A stretch of 64,000 nucleotides of DNA from Streptomyces sp. NBC_00539 (lineage in GTDB: Bacteria; Actinomycetota; Actinomycetes; Streptomycetales; Streptomycetaceae): positions 1,612,001 through 1,676,000 of the forward strand of contig NZ_CP107811.1 of NCBI RefSeq assembly GCF_036346105.1, given 5' to 3'. Position 1 is the stretch's first letter. Each line of letters opens with the position of its first letter. Both the position numbers and the translations under genes were made by a program. The notes beneath the pieces are model-generated. The model ran no database searches, had not been told where the DNA came from, and saw only the letters and a program-made list of their open reading frames with translations. Below, one piece after another: positions 1 through 27,264 of the stretch.

Positions 1-3000
1 CACCAGCCGGAACAGGGCGACCTCGACCGCGAACAGCGCCGGCTGGGTGACCGCGGTGGCGTTCAGCGCGTCCGCGTCCTCACCCCACACCACGTCCTTG
101 AGTGACCGCCCGAGGTGGAGGTCGACCTCCGCGCACACCGCGTCGAACGCGGCGGCGAAGGCGGGGAAGGCCTCGTACAGTTCCCGGCCCATCCCGAGGC
201 GCTGCGCACCCTGGCCCGTGAACAGGAACGCCGTCGAACCCTTGGTCACCGTGCCGGTCAGCAGGCCGGGGTGCGGTTGCCCCTCGGCCAGTGCGGCGAG
301 GGCCTCCGTGCGGGCGCCCACGACCACCGCCCGGTGCTCCATCACGCCGCGCGTGGTGGCGAGGCTGAGGCCGATGTCCTCGGGGCGGTGCGCGTCCGCC
401 ACGGCCAGCAGGCGTTCCGCCTGCCCGGCCAGGGCCCGCGGGGTCTTCGCCGACAGCAGCCACGGCACGGCCGGCAGCGCGGCCCGCGTCTCCGGCTCGG
501 TCTCCGGCTCGTCCTGGGGTGCCTGCTCCACGATCACGTGGGCATTGGTGCCGCTCAGGCCGAAGGAGGAGATGCCGGCCCGGCGCGGCCGCCGGCCCGG
601 GGCCTCCCAGTCCCGTGTCTCGGTGAGGAGCTCCACGTCGCCCGCCGACCAGTCGATCTGGTCCGACCGCTCCTGCGCGTGCAACGTGGGCGGCAGGACG
701 CCGTGCCGCATCGCCATGACCATCTTGATCATCCCGGCGACACCGGCGGCGGCCTGGGTGTGGCCCATGTTGGACTTGATGGAGCCCAGCCAGAGCGGCT
801 GTCCCTCCTCGCGTCCCTGGCCGTACGTGGCCAGCAGCGCCTGCGCCTCGATGGGGTCACCGAGACGGGTTCCCGTACCGTGCGCCTCGACCACGTCGAC
901 GTCGGCCGCCGACAGGCCCGCGTCGGCCAGCGCCTGGCGGATCACCCGCTGCTGCGCCGGCCCGTTCGGAGCCGTCAGACCGTTGCTGGCACCGTCCTGG
1001 TTCAGCGCGGAGCCCTTCACCACCGCCAGCACCCGGTGCCCGTTGCGCCGCGCGTCCGACAGCCGCTCCAGCAGCAGCACACCCGCACCCTCACCCCAGC
1101 CCGTACCGTCCGCGCCCGCACCGAACGACTTGCACCGCCCGTCCGGGGCCAGGCCGCGCTGCTCGCTGAAGTACACGAGCATGTCGGGGGTCGCCATGAC
1201 GGTGACTCCGCCCGCGAGCGCCAGCGAGCACTCCCCGGACCGCAGGGCCTGGGCCGCCATGTGCAGGGCCACCAGGGACGACGAGCACGCCGTGTCGACG
1301 GTGACCGCCGGACCCTCCAGGCCCAGCGTGTAGGCGACGCGGCCGGAGACCAGGCTGCCCGCCGTGCCGCCTGCGTAGTCGTGGTACATCACACCGGCGT
1401 ACACACCCGTCCGGCTGCCCTTGAGCGCGGCCGGGTCCACGCCCGCGCGTTCGAGCGCCTCCCAGGAGATCTCCAGCAGCAGCCGCTGCTGCGGGTCCAT
1501 GGTCAGCGCCTCGCGCGGGGAGATCCCGAAGAACGCCGGGTCGAACGCGGCCGCGTCGTAGAGGAATCCACCGTCACGTGCGTACGACTTGCCCGGCACG
1601 CCCGGCTCGGGGTCGTAGACGCCGGGGTCCCAGCCCCGGTCGTCGGGCAGCGGGGCGATGGCGTCGACCCCGCCCGCGACGAGCTGCCAGAGCCCGTCGG
1701 GCGTGGTGACGCCGCCCGGATAGCGGCAGGCCATGCCGACGATCGCGATGGGGTCGTCGTCCGCGCCCCGGACGGCAGGTGCGGCGGGTGCGGGCGTGGC
1801 GTCCGGGGTGCCGTCGAGGACTTCGAGGATGTGGGCGGCGACCGCTCCGGCCGTCGGGTAGTCGAAGATCAGCGTGGCGGGCAGCCGCAGGCCGGTCTCC
1901 TTGTCGAGCCGGTTGCGCAGTTCGACGGCGGTCAGGGAGTCGAAGCCCAGTTCGTCGAAGGCGCGCCGCGGTTCGATGGCGTCGCCCGAGGCATGGCCCA
2001 GTACGGCGGCGATCTTCGTCCGGACGAGGCCGAGGACGGCGTCGGCGCGGTCGGCGCCGGTCAGCCCGGCGAGCCGGTCGCGCAGGGCCGGGGAGCCGCC
2101 CCGGGCGGCGGCGCGGCGGCCGGGGGTTCGGACGAGGCGGCGCAGCAGGGCGGGGGTGTCGTCCACGTGGGCGCGCAGGGCCGTGAGGTCCAGGCGTACG
2201 GGGACGCTCGCGGGCTCGCCGGATGCGAGGGCGGCGTCGAACAGGGCGAGGCCCTGCTCGGCGGAGACGGCCGGGGTGCCGGCCTGCCGCATCCGCTCCA
2301 CTTCGGCCTCGCCGAGCTGCGTGCCCATGCCACCGGGGGTGTCCCAGAGGCCGAAGGCCAGGGAGGCGGCGGCGAGTCCGCCGGTGCGGCGGTGGGCGGC
2401 GAGGGCGTCGAGGAAGGAGTTCGCCGCGGCGTAGTTGGCCTGGCCGGTGGAGCCGAGGGTGCCGGCGAGGGAGGAGAAGAGGACGAACGCGGTGAGGTCG
2501 TGGCCCTGGGTCAGCTCGTGGAGGTGCCATGCCGCGTCGGCCTTGGGGGCGAGGACCGCGTCGAAGCGTTCGGGGGTGAGCGAGGTGAGCACGGCGTCGT
2601 CGAGCACGCCGGCGGCGTGCACGATCCCGCGCAGGGGGTGCTCCGGGTCGATCGCGTCCAGCACGGCGGCCAGCGCGGCCCGGTCGGCCACGTCGCAGGC
2701 GGCGACGGTGACGGTGGCGCCCGACCCGGCGAGTGCGGTGGTGAGTTCGGCGACTCCGGGGGCGTCCGGCCCGCGCCGGCCGACCAGCAGCAGTCGGCGC
2801 ACTCCGTGCTCGGCGACCAGGTGGCGGGCGACGAGGGCGCCGAGGCCGCCGGTACCGCCGGTGATCAGCACCGTTCCGTCGGCGTCCCACACCGGCGGTG
2901 TCGCGGCGGCGGCCGCCCGGACCAGCCGGGGCACCGACACGCGGCCTCCGCGTACCGCGAACTCCGGTTCGCCGTCGGCCCCTACGCGGCCGAGGCCCTC

Positions 3001-6000
3001 GGTGCCGTCGGTGTCGACCAGGAGGAACCGGCCCGGGTTCTCGGCCTGCGCCGCCCGCACCAGACCCCACACGGGGGCCTGCCGTACGTCGACCGGATCG
3101 CCGTCGGCGACGGCCACCGCGCCCCGGGTGAGGAACACGAGGGACGCCCCGGCGAAGCGCGGGTCCGCGAGCCAGGCGTGCAGCACGCCGAGGACCCGGT
3201 GGGTGACCGCGTGCACCGCGTCCACCACGTCCTGCGCGTCCTCCGTCCCGGCGGCGCAGTCGAGGACGACCGTGCCCTCGACCGGGCCGCCGTCGGCGGG
3301 GAGGTCCTCCCAGCGCAGCCACTCCTCCGCCGCGGCCGGGTCGGTCGGCTGCCACGCGACGCGGTACAGCGGGTTCTCGGCGCGACCACCGGCCCGCGTG
3401 TCGTCCATCGCACGGCCGACGACCCCGCCGACCGCGGCGATCGGCGTGCCGTCGGCGTCGGCGAGCTCCAGCGACAGGCTCTGCGGGGTGGGCCGGGTGA
3501 TCCGCACCCTGGCCTCCCCGGAACCCGCGGCGTACAGCCGGACGTCCTTCCACACGAACGGCAGGACCGTCGCGCCGCCGTCGTCCGCGCCGTCACCGGC
3601 GGCTCCGTCGACCATCGCGGCGTGCATCGCGGCGTCCAGCAGGGCCGGGTGCAGCCCGTACGCGTCCGCCGCCGTGTCCTGCGGCAGCACGACCTCGGCG
3701 TACAGCGCGCCGCCGTCCCGCCAGGCGGCCGTCAGGCCCTGGAAGGCGGGCCCGTAGGCGAGACCGCGCTCGCGCAGGGTCTCGTACGCGCCGTCGAGGG
3801 GCAGTGCGGCCGCGCCCGGCGGGGGCCAGGCGCTCAGGTCGAAGGCGGGCGCGTCCGCCCCCTCGGCCAGTACGCCCTCGGCGTGCAGGGTCCAGTCGGG
3901 TTCGCCCCCGTGCTCCGGGAGGCCCTCCGGGCGTGCGTACACGCCGACCGTCCGGCGTCCGGAGTCGTCGGGCGCCCCGACCACGATCTGTACGGCGACG
4001 GCGCCTTCCTCGGGGAGGACCAGCGGGGCGTGCAGGGCGAGTTCCTCCAGGACCTCGCAGCCCGCGTGGTCACCCGCGCGGATCGCCAGTTCCACGAATC
4101 CGGCGCCGGGGAAGAGGATCGCGTCGCGCACCACGTGGTCGCAGAGCCAGGGCTCGGCGGCGACGGCCAGCCTGCCCGTGAGGACCACCCCGCCGGAGTC
4201 GGCGAGGGAGACCACGGCACCGAGCAGGGGGTGCTGGGGCGTGGACAGCCCGGCGGGTGCCTGGCCGCCGGGGCGGAAGGCGTCGATCCAGTACCGGGTG
4301 CGCTGGAAGGGGTAGGTGGGCAGGTCGACGCGGCGGGCGCCGGCGGGGGCGTAGAACGCCTCCCAGTCGACCCGTACGCCGTCCACGTGGAGGTGGGCGA
4401 GGGCCGCGATCAGGGTCTCTGCCTCGGGGCGGTTGCGGCGGACGGCCGGTACGAGGACCCGCTCCTGGTCGGAGTCGAGGCTCTGCGCGGCGAGACCGGT
4501 GAGGATGCCGTCGGGCCCGATCTCCAGGAACCGCGTCACCCCCTGGCCCTCCAACGCCCGGACCGCATCCGCGAACCGCACCGCCTCACGGGCCTGACCG
4601 ACCCAGTACTCGGACGACTGCCAGTCCGCACCGCAACGACCGGCCACCGTCGACACGACACCGAACTTGGGCTCCGCGTAGGAAAGTTCGGACGCCAGGG
4701 CGCCGAACTCGGCCAGCATCGGGTCCATCAGGGCCGAGTGGAAGGCGTGCGAGACGGACAGCCGGCTGGTCTTGCGACCGGCCGCCGCGAAGTGCCCGCC
4801 GACGGCCAGGACGGCCGCCTCGACGCCCGAGACCACGACGGACTGCGGCCCGTTGACGGCGGCGATACCGACTCCGCCGGTCAGCAGCGGCAGGACCTCG
4901 TCCTCGGCGGCCTGCACGGCCAGCATCGCGCCACCGGCAGGAAGCTCCTGCATCAGCCGGCCCCGCGCCACCACCAGCCGCGCCGCGTCCGCCAGCGAGA
5001 AGACACCCGCGACGTGCGCGGCGGCCAGCTCACCGATCGAGTGACCGGCCACGACATCGGGCCGCACGCCCCACGCCTCCACGAGGCGGAACAGGGCGAC
5101 CTCGACCGCGAACAGCGCAGGCTGCGTCAACGCGGTGGCGTTCAACGCCTCCGCGTCCTCACCCCACACCACGTCCTTGAGCGACCGCCCGAGATGGACG
5201 TCCACTTCCGCGCACACCGCGTCGAACGCGCCCGCGAACTCCGGGAAGGCCTCGTACAGTTCCCGGCCCATCCCGAGGCGCTGCGCCCCCTGGCCCGTGA
5301 ACAGGAACGCCGTCCGGCCGCCCTGCCGGGCCTGGCCGGTGATCAGGGCCGGGTGTTCCTCGCCCGCCGCGAGGGCGGCGAGCGCGGCCGTGCGGTCGCC
5401 GACCACCACGGCGCGGTGCTCGAAGAGGGAACGGGTCGCCGCGAGGGAGTGGCCGACGTCGACCGGCTTCGGGTCACCGTCGCGCAGGGAGTCGAGCAGG
5501 CCGCGGGCCTGGTCGGCGAGGGCCTGCGGGGACCTCGCGGACACCGGCCAGGGGGCGGCCGCCACGCCCGCCGGCAGGGCGGGTGCGGGGGTTCCGTCGG
5601 CTTCCGGCTGCTCGGGGGCCTGTTCCACGATGACGTGGGCGTTGGTGCCGCTCAGGCCGAACGAGGAGATGCCCGCGCGCCGGGGCCGGCCGTCGGCCTG
5701 CCATTCCCGCGCCTCGGTGAGCAGGGCCACGTCGCCCACCGACCAGTCGACCTGGTCGGACGGGGCGTCCACGTGGAGGGTCTTGGGCAGTACCCCGTGC
5801 CGCATGGCCATGACCATCTTGATGATGCCCGCGACACCGGCGGCGGCCTGGGTGTGCCCGAAGTTCGACTTCACCGACCCCAGCCACAGCGGCCGGTCCT
5901 GCGGCCGCTTCCTGCCGTACGTGGCCAGCAGCGCCTGCGCCTCGATCGGGTCGCCCAGCCGGGTGCCCGTGCCGTGCGCCTCGACCGCGTCCACGTCGGC

Positions 6001-6951
6001 CGCCGTCAGACCCGCGTCGGCCAGCGCCTGGCGTATCACCCGCTGCTGCGCGGGGCCGTTGGGAACGGTCATGGCGCTGGACGCGCCGTCCTGGTTGACG
6101 GCGGAGCCGCTGACGAGGGCGAGGACCGGGTGGCCGTTGCGGCGCGCGTCGGAGAGCCGCTCCAGCAGCAGTACGCCCGCGCCCTCGCCCCACCCGGTGC
6201 CGTCGGCGGCCGCGGCGAACGGCTTGCACCGGCCGTCCGGGGCCAGTCCGCGCTGGCCGGAGAAGTACACGAGCATGTCCGGGGTGGACATGACGGTCAC
6301 ACCACCCGCCAGGGCCAGGTCGCACTCACCGGACCGCAGGGCCTGGGCGGCCATGTGCAGGGCCACCAGGGACGAGGAGCAGGCCGTGTCCACGGTGACG
6401 GCGGGACCTTCCAGGCCCAGCGTGTAAGCGGTGCGGCCGGAGACGAAGCTGCCCGCGCTGCCGTCGGCGTAGTCGTGGTACATCACACCGGCGTACACGC
6501 CGGTCCGGCTGCCCTTGAGCCGGGTCGGGTCGACGCCCGCCCGCTCGACGGCCTCCCAGGAGATCTCCAGCAGCAGCCGCTGCTGCGGGTCCATGGTCAG
6601 CGCCTCGCGCGGGGAGATCCCGAAGAACGCCGGGTCGAACGCGGCGGCGTCGTAGAGGAACGCACCGTCGCGGGCGTACGTCTTGCCCGGCACGCCCGGC
6701 TCCGGGTCGTAGACGTCGGGGTCCCAGCCGCGGTCGGCGGGGAAGCCGGACACGGCGTCGGTGCCCTCGGCCACCAGCCGCCACAGGCCTTCGGGCGTGC
6801 CCGCGCCGCCCGGGTAGCGGCAGGCCATGGCCACGATCGCGACGGGGTCGTTGCCCGCCGCGGTCAGCCGTGCGTTCTCTTCGCGCAGTCGCTCGTTGTC
6901 CGTGAGTGACTTGCGCAGTGCCGCTACGACCTGTTCCACCGATGTGCTCAC
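1..6951 (-). CDS. Type I modular polyketide synthase (module 4 and start of module 5), 3' end outside window
   Basis: Cytoplasmic megasynthase extending a polyketide chain; 2317 residues are visible and the gene runs off the left edge. The GTG start (complement of 6949-6951) gives a short coiled-coil N-terminus (about residues 1-30, rich in E/R/L) typical of PKS docking domains. Order by approximate residues: KS 35-455 (Cys191 in TACSSSL), AT 550-830 (GHSIGE and HAFH, malonyl type), DH 930-1130, KR 1365-1550 (TGGTGG; LDD motif, B type; YAAAN), ACP 1635-1710 (GFDSL), KS 1730-2150 (Cys1889), then AT from about 2240, cut by the window. No ER is present. The DH motif HxxxGxxxxP reads H939-VVR-D943-AILF-P948, so the Gly is Asp. 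It lies 34 bp downstream of the other PKS gene on the same strand and is probably cotranscribed. Function class is certain; the product is not identifiable from the sequence. Confidence 0.95.
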   Translation of the reverse strand, partial: MSTSVEQVVAALRKSLTDNERLREENARLTAAGNDPVAIVAMACRYPGGAGTPEGLWRLVAEGTDAVSGFPADRGWDPDVYDPEPGVPGKTYARDGAFLYDAAAFDPAFFGISPREALTMDPQQRLLLEISWEAVERAGVDPTRLKGSRTGVYAGVMYHDYADGSAGSFVSGRTAYTLGLEGPAVTVDTACSSSLVALHMAAQALRSGECDLALAGGVTVMSTPDMLVYFSGQRGLAPDGRCKPFAAAADGTGWGEGAGVLLLERLSDARRNGHPVLALVSGSAVNQDGASSAMTVPNGPAQQRVIRQALADAGLTAADVDAVEAHGTGTRLGDPIEAQALLATYGRKRPQDRPLWLGSVKSNFGHTQAAAGVAGIIKMVMAMRHGVLPKTLHVDAPSDQVDWSVGDVALLTEAREWQADGRPRRAGISSFGLSGTNAHVIVEQAPEQPEADGTPAPALPAGVAAAPWPVSARSPQALADQARGLLDSLRDGDPKPVDVGHSLAATRSLFEHRAVVVGDRTAALAALAAGEEHPALITGQARQGGRTAFLFTGQGAQRLGMGRELYEAFPEFAGAFDAVCAEVDVHLGRSLKDVVWGEDAEALNATALTQPALFAVEVALFRLVEAWGVRPDVVAGHSIGELAAAHVAGVFSLADAARLVVARGRLMQELPAGGAMLAVQAAEDEVLPLLTGGVGIAAVNGPQSVVVSGVEAAVLAVGGHFAAAGRKTSRLSVSHAFHSALMDPMLAEFGALASELSYAEPKFGVVSTVAGRCGADWQSSEYWVGQAREAVRFADAVRALEGQGVTRFLEIGPDGILTGLAAQSLDSDQERVLVPAVRRNRPEAETLIAALAHLHVDGVRVDWEAFYAPAGARRVDLPTYPFQRTRYWIDAFRPGGQAPAGLSTPQHPLLGAVVSLADSGGVVLTGRLAVAAEPWLCDHVVRDAILFPGAGFVELAIRAGDHAGCEVLEELALHAPLVLPEEGAVAVQIVVGAPDDSGRRTVGVYARPEGLPEHGGEPDWTLHAEGVLAEGADAPAFDLSAWPPPGAAALPLDGAYETLRERGLAYGPAFQGLTAAWRDGGALYAEVVLPQDTAADAYGLHPALLDAAMHAAMVDGAAGDGADDGGATVLPFVWKDVRLYAAGSGEARVRITRPTPQSLSLELADADGTPIAAVGGVVGRAMDDTRAGGRAENPLYRVAWQPTDPAAAEEWLRWEDLPADGGPVEGTVVLDCAAGTEDAQDVVDAVHAVTHRVLGVLHAWLADPRFAGASLVFLTRGAVAVADGDPVDVRQAPVWGLVRAAQAENPGRFLLVDTDGTEGLGRVGADGEPEFAVRGGRVSVPRLVRAAAAATPPVWDADGTVLITGGTGGLGALVARHLVAEHGVRRLLLVGRRGPDAPGVAELTTALAGSGATVTVAACDVADRAALAAVLDAIDPEHPLRGIVHAAGVLDDAVLTSLTPERFDAVLAPKADAAWHLHELTQGHDLTAFVLFSSLAGTLGSTGQANYAAANSFLDALAAHRRTGGLAAASLAFGLWDTPGGMGTQLGEAEVERMRQAGTPAVSAEQGLALFDAALASGEPASVPVRLDLTALRAHVDDTPALLRRLVRTPGRRAAARGGSPALRDRLAGLTGADRADAVLGLVRTKIAAVLGHASGDAIEPRRAFDELGFDSLTAVELRNRLDKETGLRLPATLIFDYPTAGAVAAHILEVLDGTPDATPAPAAPAVRGADDDPIAIVGMACRYPGGVTTPDGLWQLVAGGVDAIAPLPDDRGWDPGVYDPEPGVPGKSYARDGGFLYDAAAFDPAFFGISPREALTMDPQQRLLLEISWEALERAGVDPAALKGSRTGVYAGVMYHDYAGGTAGSLVSGRVAYTLGLEGPAVTVDTACSSSLVALHMAAQALRSGECSLALAGGVTVMATPDMLVYFSEQRGLAPDGRCKSFGAGADGTGWGEGAGVLLLERLSDARRNGHRVLAVVKGSALNQDGASNGLTAPNGPAQQRVIRQALADAGLSAADVDVVEAHGTGTRLGDPIEAQALLATYGQGREEGQPLWLGSIKSNMGHTQAAAGVAGMIKMVMAMRHGVLPPTLHAQERSDQIDWSAGDVELLTETRDWEAPGRRPRRAGISSFGLSGTNAHVIVEQAPQDEPETEPETRAALPAVPWLLSAKTPRALAGQAERLLAVADAHRPEDIGLSLATTRGVMEHRAVVVGARTEALAALAEGQPHPGLLTGTVTKGSTAFLFTGQGAQRLGMGRELYEAFPAFAAAFDAVCAEVDLHLGRSLKDVVWGEDADALNATAVTQPALFAVEVALFRLV

Positions 6952-6985
6952 GTCATCCTCGAATTCCGGGTCGGTCCGGTCGGTT

Positions 6986-23380
<16,395 letters not shown>

Positions 23381-23706
23381 CTGCACGCTCCCAGCTCGGT
23401 ATCGATTGCCCCGGGCGCGGTTCCGGCCACGGGGTGATCGCACGCTAGGTCGGTCGCGAACGGGCGCGACACCCCTATCCCCCCAGGTGTTGACCCTGCC
23501 CGCGGCCGGCCCCCACGGCGCCCGGCGACCCGCGCCCGGGCGCCCGGTGGGACGACGTGCCAGCTGGGCAGGGGTGCGGGGCGCTACGGGCGCGGTCAGG
23601 GGGGTGGTCGGTGTTCTCGGCGCGCTCCCCGGACGCCTTCAATGGCACGCACTGCCCAGGGCGCCGCCTCCCGCGGGCCCCCGAGGCGAGAAGAGACGGG
23701 TGGAGC
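23381..23706. promoter_or_regulatory. Divergent promoter region between PKS and carboxylase genes
   Basis: A 326 bp gene-free stretch drives the PKS to the left and the acyl-CoA carboxylase to the right. TAGGGGTG lies on the minus strand at 23470-23477, 90 bp before the PKS start. CAGGGGTG lies on the plus strand at 23569-23576, 131 bp before the carboxylase start. A TANNNT-type -10 (TAGCGT, minus strand, about 23440) is downstream of the first motif. The 8-mer also recurs near pqqA, so it may be a regulator site. No conserved regulatory family is recognised. Confidence 0.45.
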
Positions 23707-25266
23707 ATGACAGTTGCCGATGTGAACGTGCGAGTGGCCGAACTGGGAGCGATCAAGGAGTCGGCCGAGCTGGGCCCGTCGCCGAGCGCGTCGCAGGCGC
23801 AGCACGCCCGGGGCAAGCTGACGGTGCGCGAGCGGCTGGACCTGCTGTTCGATCCGGGCACGTTCCGGGAGATCGAGCAGCTGCGCCGTCACCGGGCTTC
23901 CGGATTCGGGCTGGAGGACCGCCGGCCGCACACCGACGGCGTGGTGACGGGCTGGGGCAAGGTCGACGGCCGCCGGGTGTTCGTGTACGCGCACGACTTC
24001 CGGATCTTCGGCGGCTCGCTCGGTGAGGCCCACGCGCAGAAGATCCACAAGGTGATGGACCTCGCGGTCGCGGCGGGCGCCCCGCTGGTCTCGCTGAGCG
24101 ACGGCGCGGGGGCCCGTATCCAGGAGGGCGTGACCGCGCTCGCCGGGTACGGCGGCATCTTCCGCCGCAACGTCGCCGCCTCCGGGGTGATCCCGCAGAT
24201 CAGCGTGATGCTCGGGCCGTGCGCGGGCGGAGCGACGTACTCCCCCGCCCTGACGGACTACGTGTTCATGGTCCGTGACATCGCGCAGATGTACATCACG
24301 GGCCCTGACGTGGTGCAGGCGGTGACGGGCGAGCGGATCAGCCACAACGACCTCGGCGGCGCGCAGGTGCACTCGTCGGTGTCCGGCGCGAGCGCGTTCC
24401 TGTACGACACGGAGGAGGAGTGCCTGGAGGAGGTGCGCCACCTGCTGTCGCTGCTTCCTTCCAACAACCGGGAGCTGCCGCCGTCGGTGGCGGCGGACGA
24501 TCCGGCCGACCGGCGGTGCGGGGCGCTGGCGGAGCTGGTGCCGGCCGATCCCAACCGCTCGTACGACATGCGCGCCGTGATCGAGGAGATCGTCGACGAC
24601 GGGGACCTGTTCGAGGTCCACGCCAACTGGGCGACCAACATCATCTGCGGTCTGGCCCGGCTGGACGGGCACGTGGTCGGCATCGTCGCCAACCAGCCCG
24701 CCTCCCTCGCCGGCGTGCTGGACATCCACGCCTCGGAGAAGGCCGCCCGGTTCGTGCAGACCTGCGACGCGTTCAGCATCCCGCTGGTGACGCTCGTGGA
24801 CGTGCCGGGCTTCCTGCCGGGCAGCGACCAGGAGCACAACGGGGTCATCCGGCACGGTGCGAAGCTGCTGTACGCGTACTGCGCGGCCACGGTGCCGCGG
24901 GTGCAGGTGATCCTGCGCAAGGCGTACGGCGGCGCGTACATCGTCATGGACTCGCGCTCGATCGGCGCGGACCTGTCGTTCGCGTGGCCCACCAACGAGA
25001 TCGCCGTGATGGGTGCGGAGGGCGCGGCGAACGTCGTCTTCCGCCGGGAGATCGCCGCCGCGGACGACCCGGAGGCGGCGCGCGCGCAGCGCGTCAAGCA
25101 GTACCGCCAAGAGCTGATGCACCCCTACTACGCGGCCGAACGCGGCCTCGTGGACGACGTCATCGACCCGGCCATGACCCGGCAGGTGCTGGTGGACGCC
25201 CTGGAGGCGCTGCGGGCCAAGCACGTGCCGCTGCCCGAACGCAAGCACGGCAACCCGCCGTTCTGA
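23707..25266 (+). CDS. Acyl-CoA carboxylase beta (carboxyltransferase) subunit, acetyl-CoA type
   Basis: A 519-residue carboxyltransferase subunit of a biotin-dependent acyl-CoA carboxylase, which transfers CO2 from carboxybiotin to an acyl-CoA. The ATG at 23707 follows a GGTGGAGC ribosome site; longer upstream reading lacks family similarity. Crotonase-fold motifs are clear: GARIQEGV, GPCAGGATYSPA, and in the second half GFLPGSDQEHNG and RKAYGGAYIVM. In Streptomyces PccB/AccB enzymes the residue after AYGGAY sets substrate choice: Asp in propionyl-CoA-specific PccB, Ile in AccB. Here it is Ile412, so acetyl-CoA (or broad short-chain) use and malonyl-CoA output are expected. This matches the all-malonyl AT domains next door. 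The epsilon subunit follows 31 bp downstream. No biotinylated alpha subunit is in the window, so a housekeeping one is probably shared. Confidence 0.93.
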   Translation: MTVADVNVRVAELGAIKESAELGPSPSASQAQHARGKLTVRERLDLLFDPGTFREIEQLRRHRASGFGLEDRRPHTDGVVTGWGKVDGRRVFVYAHDFRIFGGSLGEAHAQKIHKVMDLAVAAGAPLVSLSDGAGARIQEGVTALAGYGGIFRRNVAASGVIPQISVMLGPCAGGATYSPALTDYVFMVRDIAQMYITGPDVVQAVTGERISHNDLGGAQVHSSVSGASAFLYDTEEECLEEVRHLLSLLPSNNRELPPSVAADDPADRRCGALAELVPADPNRSYDMRAVIEEIVDDGDLFEVHANWATNIICGLARLDGHVVGIVANQPASLAGVLDIHASEKAARFVQTCDAFSIPLVTLVDVPGFLPGSDQEHNGVIRHGAKLLYAYCAATVPRVQVILRKAYGGAYIVMDSRSIGADLSFAWPTNEIAVMGAEGAANVVFRREIAAADDPEAARAQRVKQYRQELMHPYYAAERGLVDDVIDPAMTRQVLVDALEALRAKHVPLPERKHGNPPF

Positions 25267-25297
25267 CCGCCGCACGCAAGAGCGAGGAGTACGCCCG

Positions 25298-25498
25298 ATG
25301 ACCGAGCGGGCCGAACCACTGATGAGGATCGGGCGCGGGACCCCGGACGGCGCCGAACTCGCCGCGCTCCTCCTGGTGTTGCTCGCCGCCGGCCGGCAGC
25401 GGGAGCACCCCGGCGCGGACGCCGCGCACGGGCCCCGGGCCGCCGCCTGGGGTCCGGCGCGCGGCTGGCGCCCGCCCGGCACCTGGACCGCCCGGTGA
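25298..25498 (+). CDS. Acyl-CoA carboxylase epsilon subunit
   Basis: A 66-residue protein matching the small epsilon subunits (AccE/PccE) that stabilise actinomycete acyl-CoA carboxylase complexes. The family pattern is visible: an N-terminal RIGRGTPDGAELAALL segment that packs on the beta subunit, an Ala/Leu-rich helix, and a C-terminal tail with W and PP-x-TW. The ATG at 25298 follows GAGGAG at a good distance, 31 bp after the beta-subunit stop, so the two are cotranscribed. The thioesterase begins 52 bp later on the same strand. Its short length and low complexity lower certainty, but position and pattern agree. Confidence 0.8.
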   Translation: MTERAEPLMRIGRGTPDGAELAALLLVLLAAGRQREHPGADAAHGPRAAAWGPARGWRPPGTWTAR

Positions 25499-25550
25499 AC
25501 CGGGCAGCTTCCCCACGCACCACACCTCACGGAACGGGACACCGAACGAC

Positions 25551-26309
25551 ATGACCGCGACCACGACCACGACCGCAGGCGCCTGGCTGCGCCGGTTCCA
25601 CCCCGCCGAGGACGCGCCCGTACGGCTGGTCTGCCTGCCGCACGCGGGCGGCTCGGCCAGCTACTACTTCCCGGTGTCCCGGGCCCTGTCCCCGCAGGCC
25701 GACGTGGTGGCCGTGCAGTACCCGGGCCGCCAGGACCGCCGCCACGAGCCGTGCCTGGACGACGTACGGGAGCTCGCCGACCGGGTGGTGGCGCAGCTGC
25801 TGCCGTGGTGCGACCGGCCGGTGGCGCTGTTCGGGCACAGCCTGGGCGCGACCCTCGGCTTCGAGGTGGCGCTGCGGCTGGAGGAGGCCGGGCACCCGCC
25901 GGTTGCGCTGTTCGCGTCGGGCCGCCGGGCGCCGTCCCGGCACCGGGAGGACGAACGGATCCACCTCGCACCGGACGAGCGGCTGCTGGCCACCATCAAG
26001 GGGATGAGCGGTACGGATCCCGCCGTGCTCGCCGACGACGAACTGCTGCGGGCGGTGCTGCCGGCGATCCGCGGCGACTACAAGGCCGCGGAGAGCTACC
26101 GGTACCGGCCGGGACCGCTGCTGAACTGCCCGGTGCTGGTGCTGAACGGGGACGCCGACCCGGAGGTGACCGCCCTGGAGGCCGAGGGCTGGACCGACCA
26201 CACGAGGGGTCCCGTGTCCTTCCACTGGTTCACCGGGGGGCACTTCTACCTGAACGAGCACGCCGCAGAGGTCATCGGCCTGGTCCGCAGGCGCCTCGCA
26301 GGGTCCTGA
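25551..26309 (+). CDS. Type II thioesterase (polyketide editing)
   Basis: A 252-residue alpha/beta hydrolase of the PKS/NRPS-associated type II thioesterase family. These discrete enzymes remove aberrant or decarboxylated acyl groups from carrier proteins. Visible motifs are LPHAGGSASYYFP near the N-terminus, the nucleophile elbow GHSLGA (about residue 100), the catalytic Asp region NGDADPEVT (about 204), and the His in GGHFYLNE (about 231). Length is normal for the family. It is the third gene of a plus-strand set with the carboxylase subunits, divergent from the PKS. A GC-rich hairpin immediately downstream separates it from the convergent pqqB. Confidence 0.93.
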   Translation: MTATTTTTAGAWLRRFHPAEDAPVRLVCLPHAGGSASYYFPVSRALSPQADVVAVQYPGRQDRRHEPCLDDVRELADRVVAQLLPWCDRPVALFGHSLGATLGFEVALRLEEAGHPPVALFASGRRAPSRHREDERIHLAPDERLLATIKGMSGTDPAVLADDELLRAVLPAIRGDYKAAESYRYRPGPLLNCPVLVLNGDADPEVTALEAEGWTDHTRGPVSFHWFTGGHFYLNEHAAEVIGLVRRRLAGS

Positions 26310-26315
26310 ACGCGC

Positions 26316-26350
26316 GGGGGTCCGGCCGCCGTGCGGGCAGCCGGACCCCC
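26316..26350. terminator. Hairpin terminator between convergent thioesterase and pqqB
   Basis: GGGGGTCCGGC at 26316-26326 pairs perfectly with GCCGGACCCCC at 26340-26350 (11 bp stem, 13 nt loop). It lies 6 bp past the thioesterase stop and 14 bp from the pqqB stop on the other strand. No T-run follows, as is common for Streptomyces terminators. It could serve both transcripts. Confidence 0.75.
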
Positions 26351-26364
26351 TCGCCTTCGGGTGC

Positions 26365-27264
26365 TCAGAGTTCCAGGCGCGTTCCGTCCGCCGGGATCTG
26401 CGCCCCGGCCCCGCGGACCTCCAGGTGCTCCTCGGAGCGGGGATCGGCCATCGCGTTGGTGTTGTTCAGGTGCGTGTACGCCCACCGGGTCTCCGGCCGC
26501 GTGGCGCGCAGCCGCCGGACGTGCTCCAGGCTGGCGCCCTCCCCCACCACCGGCAGGTGGCCCATCGCCGCCTGCGGTGCCGTCGTCCCCGCGGCGCCCG
26601 TCGCACCGCCGAACTCCCGCGCCGTGTGGAACGTACCGTCGAGCAGTACGTAGCCGGCGCCCGCCGTGAAGGCGTCGAAGCCGTCGGGCCAGCCGGCCAG
26701 GCAGGGCGCGTACACGAAGGCGCCGCCCGTGGCCGGGTCCTCGAATCGGTAGGCGACCACCCACGGTCCCGCTTCGGCCGACGTACGCGCGTACTTGGGG
26801 CGTTTGTCGCCGACCGCGAAGGCGGTGACCCGCAGCCCCCCGATGTCCCTCGCTCCGCCCGCCGCGAGCTCGGACCATTCCCAGCCGCTGTAGCCGCCGA
26901 GGATCCCGCGCACCGGGAAGCCGTCGTCCAGCGCCCCGAGTACGGCCCGGCTCGCCCACACCCGCAGCCCGCCGCCTTCGCGGAGCATCATCAGGCCGAG
27001 GGTGTGGTCGAGTTCGGCGTCGGTGAGCAGCACCCCGCGCACCGGGGTCTGGCGGGGGCCGGGGCCGGCAGCCAGCTCCGGGGTCGCGAGGATCTGCGCG
27101 CGGATGTCGGGCGAGGCGTTGACGAGGTACCAGTCGCGGCCGTTCGCGCTGACGGCGACGCCGTCCTGGCTGCGGGCGGGCGCACCCGAGGTGCACACCG
27201 GGCAGGCGCAGTTCCACTGCGGGCAGCCGCCGCCGGCCGCCGTGCCGAGCAGGATGACCTTCAC
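26365..27264 (-). CDS. pqqB: PQQ biosynthesis protein PqqB
   Basis: A 299-residue metallo-beta-lactamase-fold protein of PQQ biosynthesis; the family acts as an oxygenase on the processed Glu-Tyr precursor before the PqqC step. The sequence begins VKVILLGTAAGGGCPQWNC followed by A-C-P-V-C, giving the cysteine-rich structural metal site typical of PqqB. TDAELDHTLGL and THLNNTNAM are the other family signatures. The GTG start (27262-27264) overlaps the pqqE stop as GTGA, so it is translationally coupled. It is the last gene of the pqqA-C-D-E-B operon. Length fits the family at about 300 residues. Confidence 0.95.
   Translation of the reverse strand: MKVILLGTAAGGGCPQWNCACPVCTSGAPARSQDGVAVSANGRDWYLVNASPDIRAQILATPELAAGPGPRQTPVRGVLLTDAELDHTLGLMMLREGGGLRVWASRAVLGALDDGFPVRGILGGYSGWEWSELAAGGARDIGGLRVTAFAVGDKRPKYARTSAEAGPWVVAYRFEDPATGGAFVYAPCLAGWPDGFDAFTAGAGYVLLDGTFHTAREFGGATGAAGTTAPQAAMGHLPVVGEGASLEHVRRLRATRPETRWAYTHLNNTNAMADPRSEEHLEVRGAGAQIPADGTRLEL

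Noticed and set aside
23470-23487. A PAS-LuxR (PimM-type) palindromic operator before the PKS
   Set aside because: Only a half-site-like CTGGGG is present; the second half of the known palindrome is missing. It was kept only as part of the AGGGGTG observation.
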